A stretch of DNA of 64,000 bases from Rana temporaria. Lineage: Eukaryota > Chordata > Amphibia > Anura > Ranidae. The position numbers were made by a program, and so were the translations under genes. The stretch is taken from positions 390,871,483 through 390,935,482 of the forward strand of contig NC_053489.1 of NCBI RefSeq assembly GCF_905171775.1. Reading direction: 5' to 3'. Below are positions 41,442 through 51,415 of the stretch, piece after piece. The notes beneath the pieces are model-generated. The model worked only from the letters and a program-made list of their open reading frames with translations. It made no database searches and was not told where the DNA came from. Positions within the stretch are counted from its first letter, which is position 1. The number at the start of each line of letters is the position of its first letter.

Positions 41442-44129
41442 ATGCCTGATCCTGGGGGAGGCCCCGGGACGGATCCCCCTGATGATACGGGGCCTAGTGA
41501 GGAGGAGGTGGAGGATCTGTCTGTAGATCCAGGCCCTGCTGTGGATGCAAATGTCTTCAGTCAGAAGAGCATTGATCGTTTTAGGGCGATTGGAAGAGCT
41601 GAAGAAAAACTTAAAATTTTGAAGGCTGAACACAAATCCTTCAAAATCAAGTATTTCCAGGCCTGGAGTAAAAATCGTTTGGCCATGAAGCCTGAGTTGC
41701 AGGAATTGGAGGAAAAGGTAAAGGAACAATCTTTATTATTGGAAAAGCTGAAAGATAAAAGTGGAGAAAAGTTTGATAATGAGAGGAGATATGCCAGCCA
41801 GACAGCAGTTTCCAGGGACCATCAGGAGCCTCAGATAATGGATGACGCGGGTCCATCTGCCTCTGCACCTCTCCCTCCATGTCAGGGCTTGGAATCGCCG
41901 ATGGCAACCAGCCAGGGGGTTGAGAGTGGGCATGGCACCCTGAAATGTATCCAGGAGATGGAGTCACCCCTGAGAGCAAACAAGCCTGCTAATACAGAAG
42001 TCCCTGAAGCCAAGCCAGTACAGGTGGAGAAATGTCAGCACACCTCACTGCCTTCCAACATGTCTGCCCAACCTGCTGTGGTGGACGGTGTCCTGACTAA
42101 GGAGCAGAAAGTGAAGGCCTTGTGCAGAGCGCTGCCTGGAGTTTCTACTGGGACCTGTAGTTCCTCTATACAAGGTATGCCTGTTACTAGCAATGAGATT
42201 GCCTCACCTGAGCCTCCCTGTGGTGGGGGAGGGGATCAGCATATTGCACCATGTGCAGTGGAAGAAGCAATGGAGGTTTCACCTGCTGCAGTATCAGACC
42301 AGCCTGCACTATCCCCTGATGACAACCCTGTCCTGACAGAAGAGAACCGACCAGCTGAAGCTTCTACAAGCACAGCAGTGGGAACTGACACTGCTAGGAA
42401 GACTGCAGGAACTGTGAATATACCAGCAAGTACTAAGAATGACAGTAATGATAAAACAATGGATGTGGTGGGTGGTGAAGGGGTTAATACTGCTGGGAAA
42501 AATCAAAATGACATTCCTCCCCCTGCTCAGCAGAGGAAAGACTCACCGATTGTTCAGACCAAATCTGTGCAATCGATATCTGCTGCAAATGTGTCAGATG
42601 GTTCAAAACAAACCAATGGTTTATCTGCTGGGAGTTACGCGTCGGTTTTGGGGAATCGCACCAAGGAGGGTGGGGGGAATGGTGCAAATGTTGGTGGTCA
42701 CAATTTGGGGGGGTTTAGTGGTGGGATGGTTGGTGGGTATAAGCGGAGAAATGTGGTCCAGTTGAAGTGGGAGGGGGAGGGGACCCCACCAGTAAGGGGG
42801 AGGGTGGCAGAGTTGATCCTGGAAATGGGGTTCAAAGTCGCAGACATTTTTGCTTTGATTTGTCCCGTTGGGAGTTGGGAATTTGATTTATCCTTTGTAA
42901 AACCTGAGGGTCTGGATTTGTTTTGGGAACGTTTTAGGGGGCGCAGGGACCTTCCGCAGTGGAATGGTTGGATGCCAAAGGTGGTTTCCAGGCAGCCTCT
43001 AATAAAATCAGTGACGATCCTTGTGCGTAACGAATCCATCCCAGAGGCTGATTTGGTAGTATGGTTACGCCGATATGGTGAGGTCCTCGCTCCACTGCGG
43101 AAGGTCCTTGATCAGCATGGGATATGGACAGGGGCCTGGACAGTGTCACTAAAATTGGGGGTGCAGGGAAATGTTGTTCAACATCTGCCCTGTTCAGCCT
43201 TTCTGGGGAGGGACAGGCTGACCATTTTTTACCAGGGTCAGCCTAAGGTGTGCAATAAATGTGGTGACAAGGGCCATTTTGCCTCCACCTGCACCCGCAA
43301 GAAATGTTCTTTGTGCCAGGAGCTTGGCCATTTGGCTAAAGACTGTACTGACATTCGGTGCAATTTGTGCCAAAAACTTGGTCACCCGTACAGTCAATGC
43401 CCGGAGGCATTACATAACCTGCCAGGGTTGGAGGCTGAGCTGCAGAGGCTGGATAAGGAGGATGTGGCCACTGAAACTCTTGTTGTCCCTCCTGTGTCTG
43501 TGACATCTGTTTCTGTTCCCCCTAGTGATGTGGTCCCTGAGTCTTTCCCTTCTGTGTCTGTGGCATCTGTTTCTGTTCCCCCTAGTGATGTGGTCCCTGA
43601 GTCTGTCCCTTCTGTGTCTGTGACATCTGTTTCTGTTCCCCCTAGAGATGTGGTCCCTAAATCTGTCCCTCCTGTCCCTAATCCATCTATTCGTAGATCC
43701 TCCAGACTGGCGGAGGCTGCTGGGGGGGCAGGTTTAGCGGATCTTCCCACTCAGCCTCCAGTCCCTGCCCCTCGGCAGCGCAAGCGTGGTCAGGGGAATG
43801 TGGGGGTGCTGGATGGGGGTGGGGCTGATGGAAGGGTGTCCGTACCCCATTTTTCACATTCCATTGATGGGGATTCGGATGAGGAGGGGTGGGAGAAGAT
43901 TAGGAGGAGGAAAAAAATGAAGAGAAAGACAAGAAAACCAGTCGTCTCTTCCTCAGAGTCGGATCCAGGAGGGGTTCCCCTTGGTAACACCTTTAATGTG
44001 TTGTCAGGTGAAAAGATGTCTTTGTCTTCTTCTTTTTCATCTATGGATGAGTCACGTTGTTTGAAGAGAGCGGTTTCTGGTGATGAGAGTGTGGTGAAGG
44101 TCAAGAAACGACTACCCCAATCATCCTGA
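41442..44129 (+). CDS. LINE ORF1 protein with coiled coil, RRM-like region and three CCHC knuckles
   Basis: This 895-residue open frame has no stops. In other LINEs ORF1 proteins bind the element RNA and assemble the retrotransposition particle. In order: an acidic Pro/Gly-rich start; a likely coiled coil at about residues 48-112 (EEKLKILKAEHKS, ELEEKVKEQSLLLEKLK); a long Ser/Thr/Pro-rich spacer; a globular region at about 437-600 (starting NVVQLKWEGEG) that looks like tandem RRM-type folds; and zinc knuckles at 604-617 (CNKCGDKGHFASTC), 622-635 (CSLCQELGHLAKDC) and 640-653 (CNLCQKLGHPYSQC). Then come three 20-residue repeats (about 685-744, VSVTSVSVPPSDVVPES type) and a basic C-terminus (EKIRRRKKMKRKTRK). 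The globular region plus three knuckles strongly recall vertebrate ZCCHC3. An open frame of this length in otherwise decayed surroundings implies a young insertion or recent selection. Confidence 0.85.
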   Translation: MPDPGGGPGTDPPDDTGPSEEEVEDLSVDPGPAVDANVFSQKSIDRFRAIGRAEEKLKILKAEHKSFKIKYFQAWSKNRLAMKPELQELEEKVKEQSLLLEKLKDKSGEKFDNERRYASQTAVSRDHQEPQIMDDAGPSASAPLPPCQGLESPMATSQGVESGHGTLKCIQEMESPLRANKPANTEVPEAKPVQVEKCQHTSLPSNMSAQPAVVDGVLTKEQKVKALCRALPGVSTGTCSSSIQGMPVTSNEIASPEPPCGGGGDQHIAPCAVEEAMEVSPAAVSDQPALSPDDNPVLTEENRPAEASTSTAVGTDTARKTAGTVNIPASTKNDSNDKTMDVVGGEGVNTAGKNQNDIPPPAQQRKDSPIVQTKSVQSISAANVSDGSKQTNGLSAGSYASVLGNRTKEGGGNGANVGGHNLGGFSGGMVGGYKRRNVVQLKWEGEGTPPVRGRVAELILEMGFKVADIFALICPVGSWEFDLSFVKPEGLDLFWERFRGRRDLPQWNGWMPKVVSRQPLIKSVTILVRNESIPEADLVVWLRRYGEVLAPLRKVLDQHGIWTGAWTVSLKLGVQGNVVQHLPCSAFLGRDRLTIFYQGQPKVCNKCGDKGHFASTCTRKKCSLCQELGHLAKDCTDIRCNLCQKLGHPYSQCPEALHNLPGLEAELQRLDKEDVATETLVVPPVSVTSVSVPPSDVVPESFPSVSVASVSVPPSDVVPESVPSVSVTSVSVPPRDVVPKSVPPVPNPSIRRSSRLAEAAGGAGLADLPTQPPVPAPRQRKRGQGNVGVLDGGGADGRVSVPHFSHSIDGDSDEEGWEKIRRRKKMKRKTRKPVVSSSESDPGGVPLGNTFNVLSGEKMSLSSSFSSMDESRCLKRAVSGDESVVKVKKRLPQSS
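43494..43673 (+). repeat. Three in-frame 60-bp repeats within LINE ORF1
   Basis: Three consecutive 60-bp units encode 20-residue repeats (SVTSVSVPPSDVVPES...). They differ at a handful of positions (for example TTCCCT/GTCCCT and AGTGAT/AGAGAT). Because the period is a multiple of three, the frame is kept. Confidence 0.95.
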
Positions 44130-44440
44130 TGGCAGTTCCCCCTCCGATAAAGGTGGCGACCATTAATGTCGCCAGCATTAAATCTGCAAGAGCTCGTGAT
44201 ATGGCCTTATTTTTGCTCAGCGAGTTTGATGCCGAGATTTTATTTTTGCAAGAGACCTGGCTCCATACTTTGGCCGATGTCCACCTGGCAAAAAGGGAGT
44301 GGAGATGCGGTCCCTCCTTTTGGTCTCTTGCGGCTGAGCCCTGCAGCGGAGTTGCGGTACTTTTTGAAACCGATATGGTAACGCGCCGGCGGGTAATTGA
44401 GGTAGAAATTGGTGGATGCATGGTGTTGGACGTTTCTTAG
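44129..44440 (+). pseudogene. LINE ORF2 remnant: start of APE-type endonuclease only
   Basis: The ATG overlaps the ORF1 stop (TGATG at 44127-44131). The 103 codons begin MAVPPPIKVATINVASIKSA and include the endonuclease block ILFLQETWL, whose Glu is a catalytic metal ligand. The frame ends at VLDVS followed by TAG at 44440. The rest of the endonuclease, the reverse transcriptase and the C-terminal region (more than 1,000 codons in autonomous relatives) are missing, and the 3' untranslated region follows at once, so the element carries an internal deletion. It cannot mobilise itself. Confidence 0.85.
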
Positions 44441-44686
44441 AAGGGCTGCATGCATAATGGGTGCGGGTTTGTTTCTTGACCTTGCAGGTTTGTCTGGTGT
44501 AGTGGTGTGAGTTTGTATTAAGATTTACTTTCCTGGTGATTACATGATTTTTGCTTTGCTGTAAAGTCTTTTGTTTGAGAGCAGATTTGCTATATTTATT
44601 TTCATTTATGTAAATATGTGTATATTTATGTATATCTTATAGTGATTTTATGCTTTTTGTTTGCAAGACTTTTAATAAACAAAATT

Positions 44687-45446
44687 GGAAAGAATGTCCC
44701 CTGCATTGGTGATCAGTGTGAAGAATGTCCCCTGCATTGGTGGTCAGTGGGAAGAATGTCCCCTGCATTGGTGGTCAGTGGGAAGAATGTCCCCTTCATT
44801 GGTGATCAGTGAGAAGAATGCCCCTTACATTGGTGGTCAGTGGGAAGAATGTCCCCTGCATTGGTGGTCAGTGGGAAGAATGTCCCCTTAATTGGTGATC
44901 AGTGGGAAGAATGTGCCCTTCATTGGTGGTCAGTGGGAAGAATGTCCCCTTCATTGGTGATCAGTGAGAAGAATGTCCCCTTCATTGGTGGTTAGTGGGA
45001 AGAATGTCCCCTTCATTGGTGATCAGTGGGAAGAATGTCCCCTTCATTGGTGATCAGTGAGAAGAATGTCCCCTTCATTGGTGGTTAGTGGGAAGAATGT
45101 CCCCTGCATTGGTGATCAGTGAGAAGAATGTCCCCTTCATTGGTGGTCAGTGGCAAGAATGTCCACTTCATTAGGGATCAGTGAGAAGAATGTTCCTTAC
45201 ATTGGTGATCAGTGGGAAGAATGTCCCCTTCATTGGTGGTCAGTGGGAAGAATGTCACCTTCATTGGTGATCAGTGAGAAGAATGTCCCCTTCATTGGTG
45301 ATCAGTGGGAAGAATGTCCCCTCCATTGGTGATCAGTGAGAAGAATGTCCCCTTCATTGGTGATCAGTGGGAAGAATGTCCCCTCCATTGGTGATCAGTG
45401 GGAAGAATGTCCCCTCCATTGGTGATCAGTGAGAAGGATGCTCCTT
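44687..45446 (+). repeat. 31-bp minisatellite, right half (about 24 units)
   Basis: Same unit as 40735-41357, dominated by the TTCATTGGTGATCA variant, which differs from the left half. It is divided from the left half only by the LINE. Phase is conserved: the repeat resumes at the AAGAATG position where the left half stopped. Confidence 0.93.
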
Positions 45447-45961
45447 ACAGGTCCTCCTTGCAATTCAACTTACCCGCCTGAGGACTCGCTCTGCTCTCCG
45501 CCCCCCCCGCCCCTCTGCCCACTCTCCGCACCTCAGCACATTCTCAGGCCGCTCTCCGCCCCTCTCAGCAGTTTCTCATCCCACTCTCCGCCCACTCTCC
45601 GCCCCTCAGCACGTTCTTAGGCCGCTCTCTGCCTCCTCTAAGCCCGCTCTCCGCCCCCTTTCAGCCCCGGCTCTCCGCCGCCCACATGTCGCTGGAAAGA
45701 AAAAAAAACTATCAGGTGAAGCATCATCCCGCTCTCCACCCACTCTCCACCCCTCAGCATGTTCTCAGGCCGCTCTCCGCCTCCTCCAAGCCTGCTTTCC
45801 GCCCCACTGCCCCCCGCTCTCCGCCAGATCGTCACAAAAAATAAAAATAAAATAAAAGTATCGGACAAAGCATCGGGTCATTTGTGCGAGTACAAGAACT
45901 TGCGCAAATGCCTAGTATCGGTCCCGATAGCGATACTAGTATCTGTATTGGGACAACCCTA

Positions 45962-47323
45962 CAGTGAATCTAATCAATGTTTTCATAAAGCCTCATCCAC
46001 ATTTTTTTTTAAACGCAATGCAGTTCCAAAACTTGGGGGACACCACATTTAAGTCACACAAGAATCACAGCACATGGATTTGTATAGTTTAAATCACTCC
46101 GCATTCGCACCAAACTCGTGCAGGACCCTTTTTTTGTCCGCACCAGAATCAAATTGCATGGGTGTTCACACCTATGCAATCAGATTCTGCAAATCGTACT
46201 GTGTTTTGCAAACCGATTTTGGGGTGTTGTTAACTTACCATACACTCCGCAATCAGTTTGCATGGGTTGCGGTTTTGATGCAGTGAATTTGCACTGCATC
46301 TAGTGTGAACCAAGGCTCAGATGGTAATGTGCAGGCAGTTTTATTAGACTATTTTGCAACTGCAAATCAAAATCTTAATCTATATTGAAAGTCATTTAAC
46401 CCCGCTATACTGAATGACCTTCTCAAGGCTTTGGCTTAATAATTAAAAAGTAAATACATTCAGATTCCTGCAAAAGCCCAGTTGTGACTGGTTCTCTTTA
46501 GACATGCAATGCAGCACTTATATTTACTTCTAAAATGAATCCCCTCTGTGTAAGCCCTAGTTTGCAAAAAGAGGTATGACCTGGGAACCATTTGCTTCCA
46601 CAAATCATAATTTTACTTTTTCTTTAAATTTAACAATATAAAAAAGTCCAGGTAAAAACTGATTTATTTTCTTGTCAGAATAATGTATCCACTGCATCCA
46701 GCTGATAGAAAACACTGCAAGCCTCTGGGCACTGCTGGTTGTAGTCAAATTATGTAAAATGTCAACTCAGCAGTGAGGAGTTTATACTATAAAAGCATGC
46801 TATGTACAATCTACACACAAATATCTACCATTTGAAAGCATTCTTCAGCGAACGGACAGAACTACCAGTTACAGTGGGTGCTGTTGGCATACGAATAGTT
46901 AACCCAACACAACAAATGCAAGATATGAAGGGGGGAGGACTACTTCCGGCGTAAAAACAGGTGGAGCTGGAGCGGGTTGTTTGTGTAATGAGAACAGAGT
47001 AAGGTTATATGAGGATAACATGAGTGTGTGTGTGTGTGTGTGTGCATTTGTGAGTACAGTTCATACCCACCAATGCGTTTTACACACATATTTTACTTAT
47101 TTCATGTCAAGTAACTCTCTGTTCTTTGCAAGACACGATCTGTTTGTGTTTAGAAGCCTTTGTGGTCGGGATATAAAGAAAAAAAAAAAGTTGTTAATCA
47201 CAATATCCAGGTCCAAACTATTCCATCAAACATTCTCTCTGTTACCTAATTTATATGAGATCATATAATTAAAAATGAAAACAAATATAGGATTATCATA
47301 CAAGCAAAACATATTTCTTTGCA
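45962..47323. other. Interval with one probable MITE and a (GT)n run
   Basis: AAGCCTCATCCACA (about 45987) and CTAGTGTGAACCAAGGCT (about 46300-46317) look like the inverted ends of a small MITE. A (GT)n microsatellite lies at 47023-47043. No gene was recognised in the rest. Confidence 0.45.
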
Positions 47324-48098
47324 TTAACCACTTCAGCCCCAGAAGGTTTTAACCCCCCCCCCCCCCACTTAATGACCAGGCCATTTTTTTCCGATACGGC
47401 GCTGCATCGCTTTAACTGACAATTGAGCGGTCATGTGACGCTGTGCCCAAACAAATAGAGCTTTCTTTCGGTTGTATTTGATCACCTCTGCGGTTTTTAT
47501 TTGTTGTGCTATAAACAAAAAAAGACCGACAATTTTGAAAAAAAAATATATATTTTTTTAACTTCCTGCTATAATACATAGCCCAAAAAATATATATTTT
47601 GTTCATCAGTTTAGGTCAATGTGTATTCTGCAATATTGAGTGGTTTGCGCTGAAGTTATAGCGTCTACAAAATAGGTGATATATTTATGGACTTTTTATT
47701 TTTTTTATGTTTTTACTGGCGGACAAATCTGACCCCAAGTGACACTTTTTGGGGACTGGTGACATTATTACATTGATCAGTGTTATAAAAATGCACTGAT
47801 CAATGTAATGACACTGGCAGGGAAGGGGTAACACTTGGGGGTGTGTTTGTTCCAACTGTGTGGGGGATGGGCTCACTGGAACAACACAGAGATCGCTTTT
47901 CCCCGACAGAACGAGGATCAGCCTTATCCGTATCCTTATTGTGTACCGCAATTGTAGGTCGCCGGCAAAAATCAATGCGCTCCCGTGGCGTGCATCGGGC
48001 GTGTGCGCAGTATAACAAGCACAGACCGACGTACGGGTATGTCTGTTTGCACAGGAGAAGCGCAGTATATATACTGTGGCTGGTCGGCAAGTGGTTAA
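47324..48098. mobile_element. TTAA family (CCACTT), copy 6
   Basis: TTAA at 47324-47327 and 48095-48098. It starts TTAACCACTTCAGCCCC and ends GGTCGGCAAGTGGTTAA. It contains a C-homopolymer, the family core (CTTTCTTTCGGTTG at about 47462) and CAGTGTTATAAAAATGCACTG palindromic sequence. Non-coding. Confidence 0.85.
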
Positions 48099-48218
48099 AT
48101 ATGAATCATTATAAAGTTCTGTGTAGTAGTTAAAACAACAAAGGTATCTCTAGCTCACAGCTGCTGTATGTATGGGTGGGTCCACTTATTGCTAAGGTCA
48201 CACAGTCTGCAGTGACAG

Positions 48219-48730
48219 TTAAAGCGGGGGTTCGCCCTGTTAAAAAAAAAAAAAAAGTTTTTTTTTATTAGACAATTAAATTCGGCATCGTAGCGCGAGC
48301 TACGGTATGCCGGTCTTACATTTTTTATGCCCGTACTCACCGTGCTATCGTTGATTGAAGAATCCGGGGAATGGGCGTTCCTATGGTGAGAGAAGGTGAT
48401 TGACGGCCGGCCGTGGCACGTCACGCTTCTCCGGAAATAGCCGAAATAGGCTTGGCTATTCACGGCGCCTGCGCATAGCCTGTGCGCAGGCGCTGTGAAT
48501 AGCCGAGACCTACTCCGGCTGTCTTCGGGGAGCGTGACGTGCCAGAGCCGGCCGTCAATCATCCTCCCTCTCCATAGGCACGCCCATTCCCCGCGGGAGT
48601 CGGATTCTTCAATCAACAATAGCACAGTGAGTACGGGGATTAAAAATTTAAGACCGGCATACCGTAGCTCGCGCTACGATGCCGAAAGTAATGGAATAAT
48701 GGGGTGAAGGAGGGTGAACTACCGCTTTAA
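48219..48730. mobile_element. TTAA-flanked foldback MITE, AGCGGGGGTTCACCC family, copy 3
   Basis: TTAA at 48219-48222 and 48727-48730; ends AGCGGGGGTTCGCCC and GGGTGAACTACCGCT. The GTAGCGCGAGCTACGGTATG arm recurs inverted near 48655-48680. It is very similar to the copy at 8402-8912. Confidence 0.88.
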
Positions 48731-49269
48731 GTAACAGCATATTCCTAAAGGCTGGTACACATGGGCCGAATATCGGCCAGTTCAATAGAAATTGTCCCAC
48801 ATTCAGCCCGTGGGTACAGCAGCCTATCCAACAGAAGCCAATCTAATGACCGGTTTGGAAAACCACCATGCGATCAGCGTTTGCAGCCAATGGCAAGGTG
48901 CGCTGATCACTGTGTTCTGGTGAGGGAGGGGGCATCTCCCTGTCAGAACGCAATAGCTCAGCGGTGGAAATCGCTGTACTAACATCACTTGTGTTATTAC
49001 AGACCGATGTAAGACAAACGATCCTGTTGCGGGCATCAACTCTACAGACACAGGATTGCTAAAGCTGCCCATAGATGAGTAGAATTTTAAACCAACATTT
49101 TTAGGAAAAGAAAGTTCTAAGAAAGTTTGTTCATATATCTAACCATTAGTGGGTCAAATTGACATTTGTTTTCGACCACAGTGACGCTAAAAAAAAATCT
49201 TTCGAAAAACGGTTTCTAATTAATTTTCCTAAGAATTTTCATTTGAAATTCTATCGATCTATGGCCAAC
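48731..49269. repeat. Probable MITE with GCTGGTACACATGGGCCGA ends
   Basis: AAGGCTGGTACACATGGGCC (about 48749) and AAAGCTGCCCATAGATGAG (about 49060-49078) are roughly inverted. The interior has no coding signal. Boundaries are uncertain. Confidence 0.45.
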
Positions 49270-49711
49270 TTAACCACCTGCTGACCAGCCGCCATCATTA
49301 TACGGCAGGTCGGCACATTCCCGCGAACCGTCATAGCTGTACGTTGGCTCCTTTAAGCGGGGATAGCAGGCGCGTGCAAAAAATAATACAAAAAATGCCA
49401 TAATTTTTTCCCCTATTTTGTAGACGCTATAACTTTTGCGCAAACCAATCAATATACGCTTATTGCAAATTTTATTACCAAAAATATGTAGAAGAATATA
49501 TATTGGCCTAAAATTAGCTATTTATTTGTTTTTAGCACACAAAAAAAAAAAAAACGCAGAGCTGATCAAATACCACCAAAAGAAAGCTCTGTTTGTGGGA
49601 AAAAAGGACATAAATTTTGTTTGGATACAGCGTCGCACAATCGCGCAATTGTCAGTTAAAGCGATGCAAAAAAACAGCCTTAGCCAAATCTTCCGGGGCT
49701 AAAGTGGTTAA
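49270..49711. mobile_element. TTAA family (CCACCTGC), copy 7
   Basis: TTAA at 49270-49273 and 49708-49711; ends TTAACCACCTGCTGACC and GGGGCTAAAGTGGTTAA. The core CCACCAAAAGAAAGCTC is at about 49572. It is shorter than the other copies, so it is internally deleted. Confidence 0.83.
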
Positions 49712-50219
49712 AGCAAGAACTCAATTATTTTTGTTTAATTAAACAAGAGATCAATAAAGTTCAGAGATTTCAGAGGCGCTGGATAGTAAAGTGTCTCTAA
49801 ACTGTGTGCACTATTATTAGGCAAGTGAGTATTTTGACTAAATCATAATTTTTATGCATATTGTCCAACTTCAAGCTGTAAATACGTGAATGCTTATTGG
49901 ATTTAGTCCTCATTCACAATGGGCCCATGTGATTTGACATGCCAACCTATTGCCGGCAATGGCACTGTCCGAATTGGTGCGATATCAACTTTGCGGCGCT
50001 GCACTGATTTCCAAAAGTAGTTCCTGCACTACCTTTGGCAACTACATGGGCGAATTCAATAGACATCTGTGCATGAACCCACACAGATGTTTTTCAAATC
50101 GCCCAGAACTCGCACGTTTTTAAACCCGCTTCCAGTGTGAACGAGGGCTCACGCATATCAGGTGATTTGTCTTTGTGTAATGAGGGAGGGTATAGCCAAA
50201 GAAGATCAATGCTCTATAT

Positions 50220-50367
50220 CAGGGATCCTCAAACTACGGCCCTCCAGCTGTTGCGGAACTACACATCCTATGAGGCATTGTAAAACTCTGACATTCACAG
50301 ACATGACTAGGCATGATGGGAATTGTAGTTCCTGAACAACTGGAGGGCCGTAGTTTGAAGACCCATG
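50220..50367. mobile_element. 148-bp hAT MITE, CAGGGATCCTCAAAC family, copy 2
   Basis: The inverted ends CAGGGATCCTCAAACTACGG and CCGTAGTTTGAAGACCCATG are flanked by the perfect 8-bp duplication CTCTATAT (50212-50219 and 50368-50375). It is the same length as copy 1 at 40028-40175. Confidence 0.94.
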
Positions 50368-50559
50368 CTCTATATCAAGGTGTGCATAATAATCAGGCAA
50401 AATGGGCCAAAAAAGAGATTTAAAAGTAAAAAAAAAAGTCTTTCATAGGGATGCAGCACTCTTGACATTTCTAAGATATTGCAATGATTTGTTGCAGTGA
50501 TCACAGAACCATCAAACGTTTTGTTGTAAATATTTAACAGGGTTGCAAGAAACATGTTG

Positions 50560-51415
50560 AGAAAAAAAGACGCAAATTAACTGCCAAAGATTTGAGAAGA
50601 ATCAAACCTGAAGCTACCAGGAACCCATTATCCTCCAGTGCTGTCATATTCTAGAACTGTAACCTACCTGGAGTGCTCAGAAGTACAAAGTGTTCAGTGC
50701 TCAGAGACATGGCCAAGGTAAGGAAGACTGAAACCTGACCACCACTGAACAAGACACATAAGTTGAAACGTCTAGGCTGGGCCAAGAAATATCTGAAGAC
50801 AGATTTTTCAAAGGTTTTATGGACTGATGAGATGAAAGTGACTCTTGACGGACCAGATGGATGGGCCCGTGGCTGGATAAGTAATGGGCACAGAGCTCCA
50901 CTTCCACTCAGGCACCAGCAAGGTGGAGGTAGGGTACTGACATGGGCTGGTATTATTAAAGATTAGCTAGTTGGACCTTTTTTGGTTGAAGATGGACTCA
51001 AAATCAACTCCCAAACCTACTGACAGTTTTTAGAAGACACTTTCTTCAAACAGTGGTACAGGAAAAAGTTTGCACCTTTCAAGAAGGCCATGATATTTAT
51101 GCAGGACAATGCTCCATCGCATGCATCAAAGTACTTCACTGCATTGCTAAGCAGTAAAGGCCCTAAAGATGAAAGAATAATGATATGGCCCCCTTCCTCG
51201 CCTGACTAAACCCTATTGAGTGTTTGTGGGCCCTCCTTAAACAGGAGATTTACCGTGAAGGAAAAGATTACACCTCTTTGAACAGTGTCTGGGAGGCTGT
51301 GGTTGCTGCTGCACAAAAAGTTGATTGTCGACAGATCAATAAACTGACAGACTCCAGGAATGGGAGACTTATGCCTGTTATTGAAATGTCAGAAATCTTT
51401 ATTTGTAAAATTTGA
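50560..51415 (+). pseudogene. Transposase of Tc1/mariner element E, fragmented
   Basis: Readable pieces include KRLGWAKKYLKTDFSKVLWT with DEMKVTL at about 50763-50850 (first catalytic Asp in WTDE), FMQDNAPSHASKYF at about 51100-51140 (second Asp), and a WPPSSPD segment near 51187-51207, whose reading is then interrupted by TAA before the expected Glu region. The C-terminal frame at 51224-51415 follows in another phase. Several stops and shifts make it non-functional. Confidence 0.8.

Larger units (their letters stand above)
41358..44686 (+). mobile_element. Tx1-clade-like LINE derivative inserted in the 31-bp minisatellite
   Basis: Repeat sequence stops after GTGGGAAGAA at 41357 and resumes as GGAAAGAATGTCCCC at about 44687. 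The intervening 3.33 kb has a short 5' leader (84 nt), an intact ORF1, the first 103 codons of an APE-type endonuclease ORF2, and a 3' region of about 250 nt ending AATAAACAAAATT with no poly(A) run. Two ORFs with zinc knuckles in ORF1, an APE endonuclease and insertion inside a repeat unit of another transposon recall Tx1-type elements of Xenopus, which are target-specific. Clade assignment is an inference, because the reverse transcriptase is deleted. The possible target duplication is GGAAGAA versus GGAAAGAA. Confidence 0.78.
40592..45961. mobile_element. hAT element, AGGGTTGTCC family, containing a minisatellite and a LINE
   Basis: TAGGGTTGTCCCGATACCA and ATTGGGACAACCCTA are terminal inverted repeats, with GATACC/GGTATC subterminal motifs on both sides. 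The 8-bp flanks are CCTTGAAT (40584-40591) and CAGTGAAT (45962-45969), matching at 6 of 8 positions. Without the LINE the element is about 2.0 kb, mostly a 31-bp tandem array, plus a CTCTCCGCCC-rich segment (about 45490-45835). No hAT transposase is recognisable. Confidence 0.85.

Noticed and set aside
42309..44104. Several minus-strand open frames opposite the LINE ORF1
   Set aside because: Shadows of the intact plus-strand ORF1, with no recognisable domains.
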